64,000 bases of DNA from Pseudomonas sp. B6002 (GCF_013385985.1 NZ_JACAOY010000002.1:1-64000); one strand, 5' to 3'; positions 48,741-58,690 are shown, counted from the stretch's first letter. Translations and numbers: made by a program. Notes: generated from the sequence alone by a model not told the origin.

Positions 48741-50234
48741 TTACAGCTTGATCCAGGTCGCCTTCAGCTCGGTGTACTTGTCGAACGCGTGCAGCGACTT
48801 GTCGCGGCCATTGCCCGACTGCTTGAAGCCACCAAACGGGGCGGTCATGTCGCCGCCGTCGTACTGGTTGACCCACACGCTACCGGCACGCAGTGCCTTG
48901 GCGGTCAGGTGCGCCTTGGAGATGTCGGCAGTCCACACCGCTGCGGCCAGGCCGTAGACGGTGTCGTTGGCGATCTTCACCGCCTCCTCGGCGCTGTCGA
49001 AGGTGATCACCGACAGGACTGGGCCAAAGATCTCTTCCTGGGCGATCTTCATGGCGTTGGTCACACCGTCGAAGATCGTCGGTTCGACGTAGGTGCCACC
49101 GGTTTCTTCCAGGGTGCGCTTGCCACCCGCGACCAGCTTCGCACCATCGGCGTGGCCGGCCTCGATGTAGGACAGCACGGTGTTCATCTGCTGTGTATCC
49201 ACAAGGGCGCCGACGTTGGTCGCCGGGTCCAGTGGGTTGCCCGGCTTCCAGCCCTTGAGGGCCTCGATCACCAGTGGCAGGAATTTATCCTTGATGGAGC
49301 GCTCGACGAGCAGACGCGAACCGGCCGTGCAGACTTCGCCCTGGTTGAAGGCGATGGCGCCGGCCGCTGATTCGGCAGCGGCCTTGAGGTCCGGGGCATC
49401 GGCAAACACGATGTTCGGACTCTTGCCACCGGCTTCCAGCCAGACGCGCTTCATGTTCGACTCGCCGGAGCGGATCAACAATTGCTTGGCGATCTTGGTA
49501 GAGCCGGTGAACACCAGGGTATCGACGTCCATGTGCACCGCCAGCGCGTTGCCCACGGTATGGCCGTAGCCTGGCAGTACGTTCAGCACGCCTTTTGGAA
49601 TGCCGGCTTCAACCGCCAGGGCCGCGATGCGGATGGCGGTCAGCGGGGATTTTTCGGACGGTTTGAGGATCACCGAGTTACCGGTGGACAGCGCCGGGCC
49701 AAGCTTCCAGCAGGCCATCATCAACGGGAAGTTCCACGGCACGATGGCGCCCACGACACCGACCGGCTCGCGGGTCACGAGACCCAGCTGGTTGTGCGGG
49801 GTGGCGGCGACTTCGTCGTAGATCTTGTCGATGGCTTCACCGCTCCAGCTCAGGGCATTGGCGGCGCCGGGTACGTCGATTTCCAGGGAGTCGGTGATTG
49901 GCTTGCCCATGTCCAGGGTTTCAAGCAGCGCCAGCTCTTCGGCATTGGCGTTGAGCAACGCGGCGAAACGCAGCATGACGGACTTGCGCTTGGCCGGCGC
50001 CAGGCGCGACCACACACCGGAATTGAAGGTAGCGCGAGCGTTTTCCACGGCGCGCTGGGCGTCGGCGGCGTCACAGCTGGCAACGGTGGCCAGCAGGCGG
50101 CCATCGACCGGGCTGATGCATTCGAACGTGTCACCGGAAGCAGCGGCGGTGTATTCGCCGTTGATGTAGGCGCGGCCTTCGATCTTCAGATCCTTGGCGC
50201 GTTGTTCCCAGTCGGCACGGGTCAGGGTGGTCAT
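48741..50234 (-). CDS. kauB: 4-guanidinobutyraldehyde / aminoaldehyde dehydrogenase KauB
   Basis: 497-aa NAD(P)-dependent aldehyde dehydrogenase with catalytic E267 (WLEAGGKSP) and C302 (FNQGEVCTAGSR), PWNFPLMMACWKLGPAL and the oligomerisation tail. Family resemblance and position (PA5312) point to KauB/PauC, which oxidises gamma-guanidino- and gamma-aminobutyraldehyde in arginine, agmatine and putrescine breakdown. Divergent from the cupin gene, with an AT-rich palindrome between them. Confidence 0.92.
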   Translation of the reverse strand: MTTLTRADWEQRAKDLKIEGRAYINGEYTAAASGDTFECISPVDGRLLATVASCDAADAQRAVENARATFNSGVWSRLAPAKRKSVMLRFAALLNANAEELALLETLDMGKPITDSLEIDVPGAANALSWSGEAIDKIYDEVAATPHNQLGLVTREPVGVVGAIVPWNFPLMMACWKLGPALSTGNSVILKPSEKSPLTAIRIAALAVEAGIPKGVLNVLPGYGHTVGNALAVHMDVDTLVFTGSTKIAKQLLIRSGESNMKRVWLEAGGKSPNIVFADAPDLKAAAESAAGAIAFNQGEVCTAGSRLLVERSIKDKFLPLVIEALKGWKPGNPLDPATNVGALVDTQQMNTVLSYIEAGHADGAKLVAGGKRTLEETGGTYVEPTIFDGVTNAMKIAQEEIFGPVLSVITFDSAEEAVKIANDTVYGLAAAVWTADISKAHLTAKALRAGSVWVNQYDGGDMTAPFGGFKQSGNGRDKSLHAFDKYTELKATWIKL

Positions 50235-50402
50235 GCGAGTGTCCTCCTCTTATTGAATACAAGGGCCAGGCGATGTCCCCCGGCAGCCTCACAGAATTCT
50301 TGCCCGGCCAGCCAGCTGTTCGGCTCAAGGCAGCTGCCACCCTAAACCAGCGGCTGGGGATGTTTCAATATATTTGACATAACGCCGGCAAACGCCCTTG
50401 CG

Positions 50403-50422
50403 ATGTTCATTTTAATAAACAT
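50403..50422. promoter_or_regulatory. AT-rich imperfect palindrome in kauB/cupin divergent promoter
   Basis: ATGTTCATTTTAATAAACAT is a 20-base inverted repeat with 5-base perfect arms and only two mismatched pairs, 43 bases before the cupin ATG and 169 bases before kauB. A good operator candidate, possibly for PauR. Confidence 0.5.
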
Positions 50423-50464
50423 AGACTTTGGGCTCTCCAACCGCAGGCCAGACGGGACACGCAC

Positions 50465-50827
50465 ATGAGCATCCAGGACATCGTCGACTTCAGCCAAGCC
50501 AACACCGCCCCCGATCGCTACCGCCCTGCTGCGGAAAAAATCCTCAAGGGCGACCCGGAGCAAACGATCTACAACCACTACAACAGCCCTTGCGGCCAGA
50601 TGAGCGCCGGGGTGTGGGAAGGTGAGGTCGGGCAATGGAAGGTCAACTACACCGAACATGAGTACTGCGAGATTGTGCAGGGCGTTTCGGTATTGCGAGA
50701 TGCCGCGGGCAATGCCAAGACCCTGCGCGCCGGCGACCGCTTCGTGATTCCCGCCGGCTTCAGCGGCACCTGGGAAGTGCTGGAACCGTGCCGCAAGATC
50801 TACGTGGTGTTCGAGCAGAAGGCCTGA
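50465..50827 (+). CDS. Cupin-domain protein (DUF861/Cupin_3)
   Basis: 120-aa single-domain cupin. Core: YTEHEYCEIVQGVSVLRD and LRAGDRFVIPAGFSGTWEVLEPCRKIYVVF, the Cupin_3 (DUF861) layout found in (S)-ureidoglycine aminohydrolase-like and EutQ-like proteins. Metal ligands appear incomplete (one His, one Glu), so catalysis is uncertain. Divergent from kauB with a shared operator candidate, which suggests a link to polyamine or arginine breakdown. Closed by a strong terminator. Confidence 0.82.
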   Translation: MSIQDIVDFSQANTAPDRYRPAAEKILKGDPEQTIYNHYNSPCGQMSAGVWEGEVGQWKVNYTEHEYCEIVQGVSVLRDAAGNAKTLRAGDRFVIPAGFSGTWEVLEPCRKIYVVFEQKA

Positions 50828-50843
50828 TCAGTAAATCGCAGGC

Positions 50844-50881
50844 AAAAAAAAGCCCGACTCGTGAGAGACGGGCTTTTTTTC
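50844..50881. terminator. Bidirectional Rho-independent terminator
   Basis: A-run and GCCCG (50844-50856) pair with CGGGC and a T-run (50869-50880). It ends the cupin gene and the convergent rpmB-rpmG unit. Confidence 0.9.
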
Positions 50882-50898
50882 ACAAGGAGGAAAATCAA

Positions 50899-51054
50899 TT
50901 ACTTGATTTTGCCTTCTTTGTAGATCACGTGCTTGCGAACGCGCGGGTCGAACATTTTCTTTTCGAGCTTGTCCGGGGTAGTACGCTTGTTCTTGTCGGT
51001 AGTGTAGAAGTGACCAGTACCGGCGCTAGAGATCATTCGAATCAATTCACGCAT
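50899..51054 (-). CDS. rpmG: 50S ribosomal protein L33
   Basis: 51-aa ribosomal protein bL33 ([20 protein letters not shown] at the start, [16 protein letters not shown] at the end). It lacks the CxxC pairs of the zinc-binding form, so it is the C-minus paralogue. Second gene of rpmB-rpmG, 11 bases after rpmB. Confidence 0.96.
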   Translation of the reverse strand: MRELIRMISSAGTGHFYTTDKNKRTTPDKLEKKMFDPRVRKHVIYKEGKIK

Positions 51055-51065
51055 GATAGAGCTCC

Positions 51066-51299
51066 TTAGATCTTGCCAGCGGCACGGATTTCGGCCAGCA
51101 CGACAGTGATGCCACGCTTGTCGATGATACGCATGCCTTTAGCAGATACACGCAGGCGAACAAAACGTTTCTCTTCTTCAACCCAGAAGCGGTGATGCTG
51201 CAGGTTCGGCAGGAAACGACGACGGGTTTTGTTATTTGCGTGGGAAATGTTATTCCCAGTCACCGGACCCTTACCGGTAACTTGACAGACTCTCGACAT
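51066..51299 (-). CDS. rpmB: 50S ribosomal protein L28
   Basis: 77-aa ribosomal protein bL28, starting [20 protein letters not shown] and including [30 protein letters not shown]. First gene of rpmB-rpmG, with a leader of about 140 bases from the candidate promoter at 51448-51476 and a hairpin in that leader. Confidence 0.97.
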   Translation of the reverse strand: MSRVCQVTGKGPVTGNNISHANNKTRRRFLPNLQHHRFWVEEEKRFVRLRVSAKGMRIIDKRGITVVLAEIRAAGKI

Positions 51300-51757
51300 G
51301 CCTCAGCCCTCTAAAACCACATGCCCAACCCGGCATGGGTTGGCCGCTTAATCTCTCAGTCATTTGGCGCCAGGCGCCGCGTTTCTTTAGGGTCTTACCG
51401 GCTACACCTACAAGCGAAGGAACCGGGCCCCTAGAAAAGAGCGCTGCTTTATACCAGAAAGACCCCAGTGCAACAACAGCCCGTGTGTTTTTACCGGCGT
51501 AAATCTTGGCAGCAGACGCCTGAACCGTTGCCAGGAGGGGCCGCTGTAATAGCCGACCGCTCGTCGCACAGAATGATTTACAGCGCCCGCCCGCACCGAA
51601 AAGTGAAGGGCGAAACGCGCTGAGGCGTCATCAAAACAGCATTTTGGCGAAAAGCACAGGCAAAAATGGGCTAGTCATTTGCCAATCAGACCACTACGGT
51701 AGGCTTTTTCCAGACTGCACTCGCAGATGGGCCTTCGATCTGCAAAGGAAACCGAAT
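51300..51757. other. 458-base divergent intergenic region rpmB / peptide-binding protein
   Basis: No gene seen. It holds the rpmB leader and promoter. A 7-base-pair hairpin (CCAACCC-GGCAT-GGGTTGG, 51325-51343) lies in the leader 26-44 bases before rpmB, and a double GGCGCC (51366-51378) next to it. The rest, towards the binding-protein gene, shows no clear element. Confidence 0.5.
51448..51476 (-). promoter_or_regulatory. Candidate sigma-70 promoter of rpmB-rpmG
   Basis: On the minus strand, TTGTTG (plus 51471-51476), 17-base spacer, then TATAAA (plus 51448-51453) preceded by TGG as an extended -10. About 150 bases upstream of rpmB. Confidence 0.6.
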
Positions 51758-53350
51758 ATGCGCTTCGCTGCCCTACCGCTATTGCTTGCCCCTCTCTTTA
51801 TGGCGCCGCTGGCCCAGGCGGCCACCAACCTGAGTGTGTGTACCGAGGCCAGCCCCGAAGGGTTTGACGTGGTGCAATACAACTCGCTGACCACCACCAA
51901 CGCCTCGGCCGACGTGCTGATGAACCGCCTGGTGGACTACGACGAGGCCAGCGGCAAGCTGGTGCCTAGCCTGGCGGACAGCTGGGACGTCTCGCCCGAT
52001 GGCCTGACCTATACCTTCAAGCTGCACCCGGATGTGAAATTCCACCGCACCGAGTATTTCACCCCAAGCCGCACCCTGACCGCTGAAGACGTGCGCTTCA
52101 GTTTCGAACGCATGCTAGACCCGGCCAACCCATGGCATCAGGTCGCCCAAAGCGGCTTCCCGCACGCGCAATCCCTGCAACTGCCAACACTGGTCAAGAA
52201 AATCGACGCCCTCGACCCACTGACCGTGCGCTTTACCCTGGACCATGCCGACTCCACCTTCCTTGCCGCCCTGAGCATGGGTTTCGCGTCGATCTACCCA
52301 GCCGAATACGCCGACAAACTGCTCAAGGCCGGCACCCCCGAGAAGCTCAACAGCCAGCCGATCGGCACCGGCCCGTTCGTGTTCGTGCGGTTCCAGAAAG
52401 ACGCCGTGGTGCGCTACAAGGCCAACCCGGACTACTTTGCCGGCAAACCGGCTGTGGATAACTTGATCTTCGCCATCACGCCGGACGCCAACGTGCGCCT
52501 GCAGAAACTCCACCGTGATGAGTGCCAGATCGCCCTGTCGCCCAAGCCCCTGGACGTGGGTGAAGCCGCCAAAGACGCAGCATTGAAGGTGGAAAAAACC
52601 GCTGCATTCATGACGGCGTTTGTCGCCATCAACACCCAGCACCCGCCCCTGGACAAACCGGAAGTGCGTCAGGCCATCAACCTGGCGTTCGACAAGGACA
52701 GCTACCTCAAGGCCGTGTTTGAAGGCACTGCCGAAGCCGCCAATGGCCCATACCCGCCCAACACCTGGAGCTATGCCAAGGATCTGCCGGGTTATCCACA
52801 GGACCTCGCCAAGGCCAAGGCCCTGCTGAACCGGGCTGGCCTCAAGGACGGCTTCAAGACCACGATCTGGACCCGCCCCACCGGCAGCCTGCTGAACCCC
52901 AACCCGAACCTCGGCGCACAACTGCTGCAGGCTGACCTGGCCAAAGTCGGCATCCAGGCAGAAATTCGCGTGATCGAATGGGGCGAGCTGATCCGCCGCG
53001 CCAAGGCCGGCGAGCACGACCTGTTGTTCATGGGCTGGGCCGGTGACAACGGCGACCCGGACAACTTCCTCACGCCGCAATTCTCTTGCGCGGCAGTGAA
53101 GTCCGGCACCAACTTCGCCCGTTATTGCGACCCGGCCCTGGACAAGCTGATCAGCGCGGGCAAGACCACCAGCGAACAAGGCGTGCGCAGCAAGTTGTAC
53201 CAGCAGGCCCAGGCCCAGATCCAGCAGCAGGCACTCTGGCTGCCACTGGCTCACCCGACGGCATTCGCGCTGACCCGCAAGAATGTCGAGGGGTACAAGG
53301 TCAGCCCGTTCGGTCGACAGGACTTCTCCAACGTCAGCCTGAAACCCTGA
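51758..53350 (+). CDS. ABC transporter peptide-binding protein (DppA-like)
   Basis: 530-aa periplasmic solute-binding protein, SBP_bac_5 family. Signal peptide MRFAALPLLLAPLFMAPLAQA followed by TNLSVCTEASPEGFDVVQYN, then DSWDVSPDGLTYTFKLHPDVKFH and the C-terminal AQAQIQQQALWLPLAHP of dipeptide-binding proteins. The ATG at 51758 has AAAGGAAA upstream; the frame from 51644 is not used. A solitary binding protein with no permease genes in the window, as at PA5317. Confidence 0.93.
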   Translation: MRFAALPLLLAPLFMAPLAQAATNLSVCTEASPEGFDVVQYNSLTTTNASADVLMNRLVDYDEASGKLVPSLADSWDVSPDGLTYTFKLHPDVKFHRTEYFTPSRTLTAEDVRFSFERMLDPANPWHQVAQSGFPHAQSLQLPTLVKKIDALDPLTVRFTLDHADSTFLAALSMGFASIYPAEYADKLLKAGTPEKLNSQPIGTGPFVFVRFQKDAVVRYKANPDYFAGKPAVDNLIFAITPDANVRLQKLHRDECQIALSPKPLDVGEAAKDAALKVEKTAAFMTAFVAINTQHPPLDKPEVRQAINLAFDKDSYLKAVFEGTAEAANGPYPPNTWSYAKDLPGYPQDLAKAKALLNRAGLKDGFKTTIWTRPTGSLLNPNPNLGAQLLQADLAKVGIQAEIRVIEWGELIRRAKAGEHDLLFMGWAGDNGDPDNFLTPQFSCAAVKSGTNFARYCDPALDKLISAGKTTSEQGVRSKLYQQAQAQIQQQALWLPLAHPTAFALTRKNVEGYKVSPFGRQDFSNVSLKP

Positions 53351-53380
53351 CCGCCCTGCCTGAAACACCGACCCCGCCCT

Positions 53381-53464
53381 TGTAGGAGCCGGCTTGCCGG
53401 CGATGGCGCCCCGAAAACCTCATGGATTTCATGGATGCTATCGCCGGCAAGCCGGCTCCTACAG
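53381..53464. repeat. REPIN 11
   Basis: Inverted REP pair with matching heads between convergent binding-protein and radC genes. Its right edge overlaps the radC stop: the TAG (plus 53459-53461 as CTA) is part of the REP sequence. Confidence 0.92.
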
Positions 53465-54133
53465 CCATCCGTATTCAGCCATCGACAGCGGGTCACCATC
53501 GCCCACGATGATGTGATCCAGCACGCGCACGTCCACCACCTCCAGGGCCTTTTGTAGCAACTTGGTCATTTTTCGATCCGCCGCACTCGGTTCCGCATTC
53601 CCGGAAGGATGGTTATGACACAGGATCAGCGCCGCCGCGTTGTAGGCCAGGGCACGCTTGACCACTTGCCTGGGGTAAACGACCGCAGAGTCGATGGTGC
53701 CCTGAAACAACGCCTCGAACCCCAGCACCCGGTGCTTCGAGTCCAGAAACAGGCAACCAAACGTCTCATGAGGCTCATGCCGCAACAGCGCCTTGAGGTA
53801 ACTGCGCACCGCCAGCGGGCTCTCCAGCACCGAATCACTGCGCAGTCGTTCGGCCATATGACGGCGGGACATTTCCAACACGGCCTGCAACTGGGCAAAC
53901 TTCGCTGGCCCTAGCCCCAAATGCTGGCTGAACAGCGTCTGGCTCGCCTCCAGCAGCGGCCGCAAACCACCAAATTGCGCCAACAAATGGCGCGCCAGGT
54001 CGACCGCACTGCGGCCAGAAACCCCGGTGCGCAGGAAGATCGCCAACAATTCGGCGTCGGACAGACTCGCCGCCCCCCACTCCAAAAGCTTCTCCCGCGG
54101 CCGCTCCGCTACGGGCCAATCGCGAATACTCAT
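53459..54133 (-). CDS. radC: RadC family (JAB-domain) protein
   Basis: 224-aa UPF0758 protein: N-terminal helix-hairpin-helix region ([21 protein letters not shown]) and a C-terminal MPN+/JAB metalloprotease-like domain with [11 protein letters not shown] followed by ADRKMTKLL. Named from E. coli radC, though a direct repair role is doubtful. The C-terminal MAEYGWL end is normal even though the stop codon is contributed by REPIN 11. Divergent from coaBC. Confidence 0.93.
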   Translation of the reverse strand: MSIRDWPVAERPREKLLEWGAASLSDAELLAIFLRTGVSGRSAVDLARHLLAQFGGLRPLLEASQTLFSQHLGLGPAKFAQLQAVLEMSRRHMAERLRSDSVLESPLAVRSYLKALLRHEPHETFGCLFLDSKHRVLGFEALFQGTIDSAVVYPRQVVKRALAYNAAALILCHNHPSGNAEPSAADRKMTKLLQKALEVVDVRVLDHIIVGDGDPLSMAEYGWL

Positions 54134-54201
54134 CCCACCTCCGTGTGTACGTGCGCCGCTGTTGCCAGGCAGACGCTGTGTTATCTTAAGCCCTCTTTTT
54201 T

Positions 54202-54237
54202 GCCTGCGATTTCCCCTGGGGAGGGGGCATCGCAGGC
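54202..54237. other. Strong hairpin upstream of coaBC
   Basis: Nine-base arms GCCTGCGAT (54202-54210) and ATCGCAGGC (54229-54237) with an inner CCCC/GGGG pairing; the loop ends are C/G-rich. It is 40 bases before coaBC. The arms equal the inner part of one REP type (TTGCCTGCGAT), so it may be a REPIN remnant or a leader structure. Confidence 0.55.
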
Positions 54238-54276
54238 GTCATTGAACTGGCATCACTGAACTGGAAAGGCAAACCA

Positions 54277-55485
54277 ATGCAGCGTCTGTATCGGAAACGC
54301 ATCGTTCTCGGCGTCGGCGGCGGTATCGCCGCCTACAAGAGCGCAGAGCTGGTTCGCAGGCTCCTGGACCAAGGCGCCGAAGTGCGCGTGGTCATGACCC
54401 GTGGTGGCAGCGAGTTCATCACCCCATTGACCATGCAGGCCCTCTCCGGCCACCCGGTTCACCTCGACCTGCTGGACCCGGCAGCTGAAGCCGCCATGGG
54501 CCATATCGAACTGGCCAAATGGGCCGACCTGGTGCTGATCGCACCGGCCACCGCCGACCTGATCGCCCGCCTGGCCCAGGGCATCGCCGATGACCTGCTG
54601 ACCACCCTGGTGCTAGCCACCGACGCCACCGTCGCCATCGCCCCGGCCATGAACCAGGCCATGTGGCGTGACCCGGCGACCCAGGCCAACACCCAACTCC
54701 TGCAAAGCCGCGGCCTCAAGGTGTTCGGCCCGGCCTCCGGCAGCCAGGCCTGCGGCGACGTCGGCATGGGCCGCATGCTCGAGGCCACCGACCTGGCGCT
54801 GTGCGCCGCCGAGTGCTTCCAGCACCTGGCCCTGACCGGTAAGCACGTGCTGATCACCGCAGGCCCGACCCAGGAAAACATCGACCCGGTGCGCTACATC
54901 ACCAACCATAGCTCAGGAAAAATGGGCTTTGCCTTGGCAGAAGCGGCGGTTGAGGCAGGCGCGCGCGTCACCCTCATCACGGGCCCGGTGCATTTGCCGA
55001 CCCCTGATCGGGTCACGCGAATCGACGTGGTCAGCGCCCGCGACATGCTGGCGGCCTGCGAAGCGGCCATTCCCTGCGACCTGTTCATCGCCTCGGCGGC
55101 GGTTGCAGACTACCGCCCGGAAGTCGTCGCCCCGCAAAAGCTCAAGAAAGACCCTACGAGCGGCGACGGCCTGCTCCTGCAAATGGTGCGCAACCCGGAC
55201 ATCCTGGCCACCATCGCCACGCGCCCGGACCGTCCGTTCAGCGTCGGCTTTGCCGCCGAGACCGAACACCTGCTGGACTACGCCGCACGCAAACTGAAAG
55301 ACAAAAACCTCGACCTGATCGTCGCCAATGATGTCGCCAACCCGAGCATCGGCTTCAACAGCGAGGAAAACGCCTGCAGCGTGATTGACCGCGACCTGCA
55401 CGCCACCCTTTTCGCCCAGACCAGCAAGGGCAAGATTGCCCGCCAACTGATCTCTTTTATCGCCCAACGGCTGAACCAGGTTTAA
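54277..55485 (+). CDS. coaBC: CoaBC: phosphopantothenoylcysteine synthetase/decarboxylase
   Basis: 402-aa bifunctional coenzyme A enzyme (dfp). N-terminal CoaC flavoprotein (about 1-190): [25 protein letters not shown] and [13 protein letters not shown], with the catalytic Cys. C-terminal CoaB (about 190-402) joins cysteine to 4'-phosphopantothenate: [18 protein letters not shown] and [15 protein letters not shown]. Starts a coaBC-dut-algC-argB run on the plus strand. Confidence 0.96.
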   Translation: MQRLYRKRIVLGVGGGIAAYKSAELVRRLLDQGAEVRVVMTRGGSEFITPLTMQALSGHPVHLDLLDPAAEAAMGHIELAKWADLVLIAPATADLIARLAQGIADDLLTTLVLATDATVAIAPAMNQAMWRDPATQANTQLLQSRGLKVFGPASGSQACGDVGMGRMLEATDLALCAAECFQHLALTGKHVLITAGPTQENIDPVRYITNHSSGKMGFALAEAAVEAGARVTLITGPVHLPTPDRVTRIDVVSARDMLAACEAAIPCDLFIASAAVADYRPEVVAPQKLKKDPTSGDGLLLQMVRNPDILATIATRPDRPFSVGFAAETEHLLDYAARKLKDKNLDLIVANDVANPSIGFNSEENACSVIDRDLHATLFAQTSKGKIARQLISFIAQRLNQV

Positions 55486-55490
55486 TTCAC

Positions 55491-55946
55491 ATGCACGCTT
55501 TGCAAGCCAAGATCCTCGACCCACGCATCGGCAGCGATTTCCCACTGCCGGCCTACGCCACACCGGGCTCTGCCGGCCTTGACCTGCGCGCCATGCTCAA
55601 GGAGGACACTGTCCTTGAGCCGGGCCAGACAATCCTCATTCCGACCGGCCTGTCGATCTATGTCGGCGACCCCGGCCTGGCGGCTTTGATCCTGCCGCGC
55701 TCCGGCCTGGGCCATAAACATGGCATCGTGCTGGGCAACCTCGTGGGCCTGATCGACTCCGACTACCAGGGCGAACTGATGGTGTCGTGCTGGAACCGTG
55801 GCCAGACCGCGTTCAACATCGTTGTCGGCGAACGCATCGCCCAGCTGGTGCTGGTACCGGTGGTACAGGCGCACTTCGAGCTGGTTGAGGAATTTGTTGA
55901 AACACAACGCGGCGCAGGTGGTTTTGGGCATTCCGGCAGCCACTGA
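55491..55946 (+). CDS. dut: dUTP diphosphatase Dut
   Basis: Trimeric dUTPase (151 aa) hydrolysing dUTP to dUMP. Motifs: [39 protein letters not shown], and the C-terminal GAGGFGHSG arm. Five bases after coaBC, so co-transcribed; the same order as in P. aeruginosa. Confidence 0.97.
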   Translation: MHALQAKILDPRIGSDFPLPAYATPGSAGLDLRAMLKEDTVLEPGQTILIPTGLSIYVGDPGLAALILPRSGLGHKHGIVLGNLVGLIDSDYQGELMVSCWNRGQTAFNIVVGERIAQLVLVPVVQAHFELVEEFVETQRGAGGFGHSGSH

Positions 55947-56210
55947 CTAAGCTGAATCAGGCCGGGCGCCCTTGCCCGGCCCGATGCCACCGCATGGCTT
56001 TCCAGGATGAAGAATGCGCGCACCTTCTCAGCGAGATTTCGTCATTGAAATCAATGTATTACGCATCAAAAAGCACGGAGTGCCAGCGCCGATGGCATTT
56101 TTGCACCACGAACTCTCTGCCGAAAACGCCGTCATACCCTTCAGTTTGAGCCCGCCGGTCAGCCACATTCAGGCCAGCTTTGCCCCCTTCAGATGGAGTT
56201 TCCCCCCGCG

Positions 56211-57608
56211 ATGAGTACCGCAGCCCGAGTAGCCCCGACTTTTCCCGACAGCATCTTTCGCGCCTATGACATTCGTGGCGTAGTGCCCAAGACCCTGACC
56301 GCCGAAACCGCCTACTGGATTGGCCGCGCCATCGGCGCCCAGAGCCTGGCCCAGGATGAGCCCAACGTCTCGGTAGGCCGTGACGGCCGCCTGTCCGGCC
56401 CGGAACTGGTCGAGCAACTGATCCAGGGCCTCGCCGACAGCGGCTGTCACGTCAGCGACGTCGGCCTGGTGCCAACGCCCGCGCTGTACTACGCCGCCAA
56501 CGTACTGGCCGGCAAATCGGGCGTGATGCTCACCGGCAGCCACAACCCGTCGGACTACAACGGCTTCAAGATCGTCATTGCCGGCGACACCCTCGCCAAC
56601 GAGCAGATCCAGGCCCTGCACGACCGCTTGAAAAACAACGATCTGACCAGCGGCAAGGGCAGCATCACCAAAGTCGACATCCTGCAACGCTACTCTGACA
56701 AAATCACCGGCGACGTCAAACTCGCCCGTCGCCTGAAAGTGGTGGTGGACTGCGGCAACGGCGCTGCCGGCGTGATCGCCCCGCAGCTGCTCGAAGCCCT
56801 GAATTGCGAGGTAATCCCGCTGTTCTGCGACGTCGACGGCAACTTCCCCAACCACCACCCGGACCCAGGCAAACCTGAGAACCTGGTGGACCTGATTGCC
56901 AAGGTCAAGGAAACCGGGGCCGATGTCGGCCTGGCTTTCGACGGTGACGGTGACCGTGTGGGTGTAGTGACCAATACCGGCGAGAACGTCTTCGCCGACC
57001 GCCTGCTGATGCTGTTTGCCCGCGATGTGGTGGCGCGCAACGCCAACGCCGAGATCATCTTCGACGTGAAGTGCACCCGCCGTCTGACGCCGCTGATCAA
57101 GGAATACGGCGGCCGGCCACTAATGTGGAAGACCGGCCACTCGTTGATCAAAAAGAAAATGAAGGAAACCGGCGCCCTGTTGGCCGGCGAAATGAGCGGC
57201 CACGTGTTCTTCAAGGAACGCTGGTTCGGGTTCGACGACGGTATTTACAGTGCCGCCCGTCTGCTGGAGATCCTCAGCAAGGAAAAATCCACGGCGCAGG
57301 AGCTGTTTCAGACCTTCCCGAATGATATTTCTACGCCAGAGATCAATATCCATGTGACCGAGGAGAGCAAATTCAGCATCATTGACGCACTGCACGATGC
57401 GCAATGGGGCGAAGGCGCCAACCTGACCACCATTGATGGTGTGCGAGTCGATTACGCCAAAGGCTGGGGCCTGGTTCGCGCGTCCAACACCACACCGGTG
57501 CTGGTCCTGCGTTTCGAGGCGGATACCGAGGCTGAGTTGCAGCGCATCAAGGACGTGTTCCACGCCCAGTTGAAACGTGTTGCCCCTGATCTCCAATTAC
57601 CGTTCTGA
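56211..57608 (+). CDS. algC: Phosphomannomutase/phosphoglucomutase AlgC
   Basis: Bifunctional mutase making mannose-1-P and glucose-1-P for alginate, LPS and exopolysaccharides. The 465-aa four-domain protein has phosphoserine S110 (TGSHNPSDYNGFK), the Mg loop LAFDGDGDRVG, sugar loop GEMSGHVFF and RASNTTPVLVLRFEA in domain 4. The ATG at 56211 gives the P. aeruginosa-like start (MSTAARVAPTFPDSIFRAYD). This is the short form without an N-terminal membrane extension. 264 bases separate it from dut, so it may have its own promoter (a GAACTC-N16-TCATA at 56110-56136 is a weak AlgU-type match). Confidence 0.96.
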   Translation: MSTAARVAPTFPDSIFRAYDIRGVVPKTLTAETAYWIGRAIGAQSLAQDEPNVSVGRDGRLSGPELVEQLIQGLADSGCHVSDVGLVPTPALYYAANVLAGKSGVMLTGSHNPSDYNGFKIVIAGDTLANEQIQALHDRLKNNDLTSGKGSITKVDILQRYSDKITGDVKLARRLKVVVDCGNGAAGVIAPQLLEALNCEVIPLFCDVDGNFPNHHPDPGKPENLVDLIAKVKETGADVGLAFDGDGDRVGVVTNTGENVFADRLLMLFARDVVARNANAEIIFDVKCTRRLTPLIKEYGGRPLMWKTGHSLIKKKMKETGALLAGEMSGHVFFKERWFGFDDGIYSAARLLEILSKEKSTAQELFQTFPNDISTPEINIHVTEESKFSIIDALHDAQWGEGANLTTIDGVRVDYAKGWGLVRASNTTPVLVLRFEADTEAELQRIKDVFHAQLKRVAPDLQLPF

Positions 57609-57627
57609 TTTTTTACCGGAGCCCTGA

Positions 57628-58533
<906 letters not shown>

Positions 58534-58541
58534 ACGCTGAA

Positions 58542-58584
58542 AACAAAAGGCCCCGCTCAACCTGATTGAGCGGGGCCTTTTGTT
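58542..58584. terminator. Very strong Rho-independent terminator after argB
   Basis: A 19-base perfect stem (58542-58560 with 58566-58584), 5-base loop, ending TTTTGTT. Symmetrical, so it could act on both strands between argB and the REPIN next to pyrE. Confidence 0.93.
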
Positions 58585-58599
58585 TGTGCACGGTCCAAA

Positions 58600-58690
58600 T
58601 GTGGGAGCTGGCTTGCCTGCGATGACGGCGGCGCATTCAACAATTTCATCGCCTGATACGCCGCTATCGCGGGCAAGCCCGCTCTCACAG
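58600..58690. repeat. REPIN 12
   Basis: Inverted REP pair with unlike heads: left TGTGGGAGCTGGCTTGCCTG, right CGCGGGCAAGCCCGCTCTCACA. Between convergent argB and pyrE, next to the argB terminator. Confidence 0.88.

Noticed and set aside
56014-56214. 66-codon frame between dut and algC
   Set aside because: It overlaps the algC start, has no clear ribosome-binding site and no recognisable domain; algC here is the short form, so I also dismissed it as a piece of an N-terminal AlgC extension.
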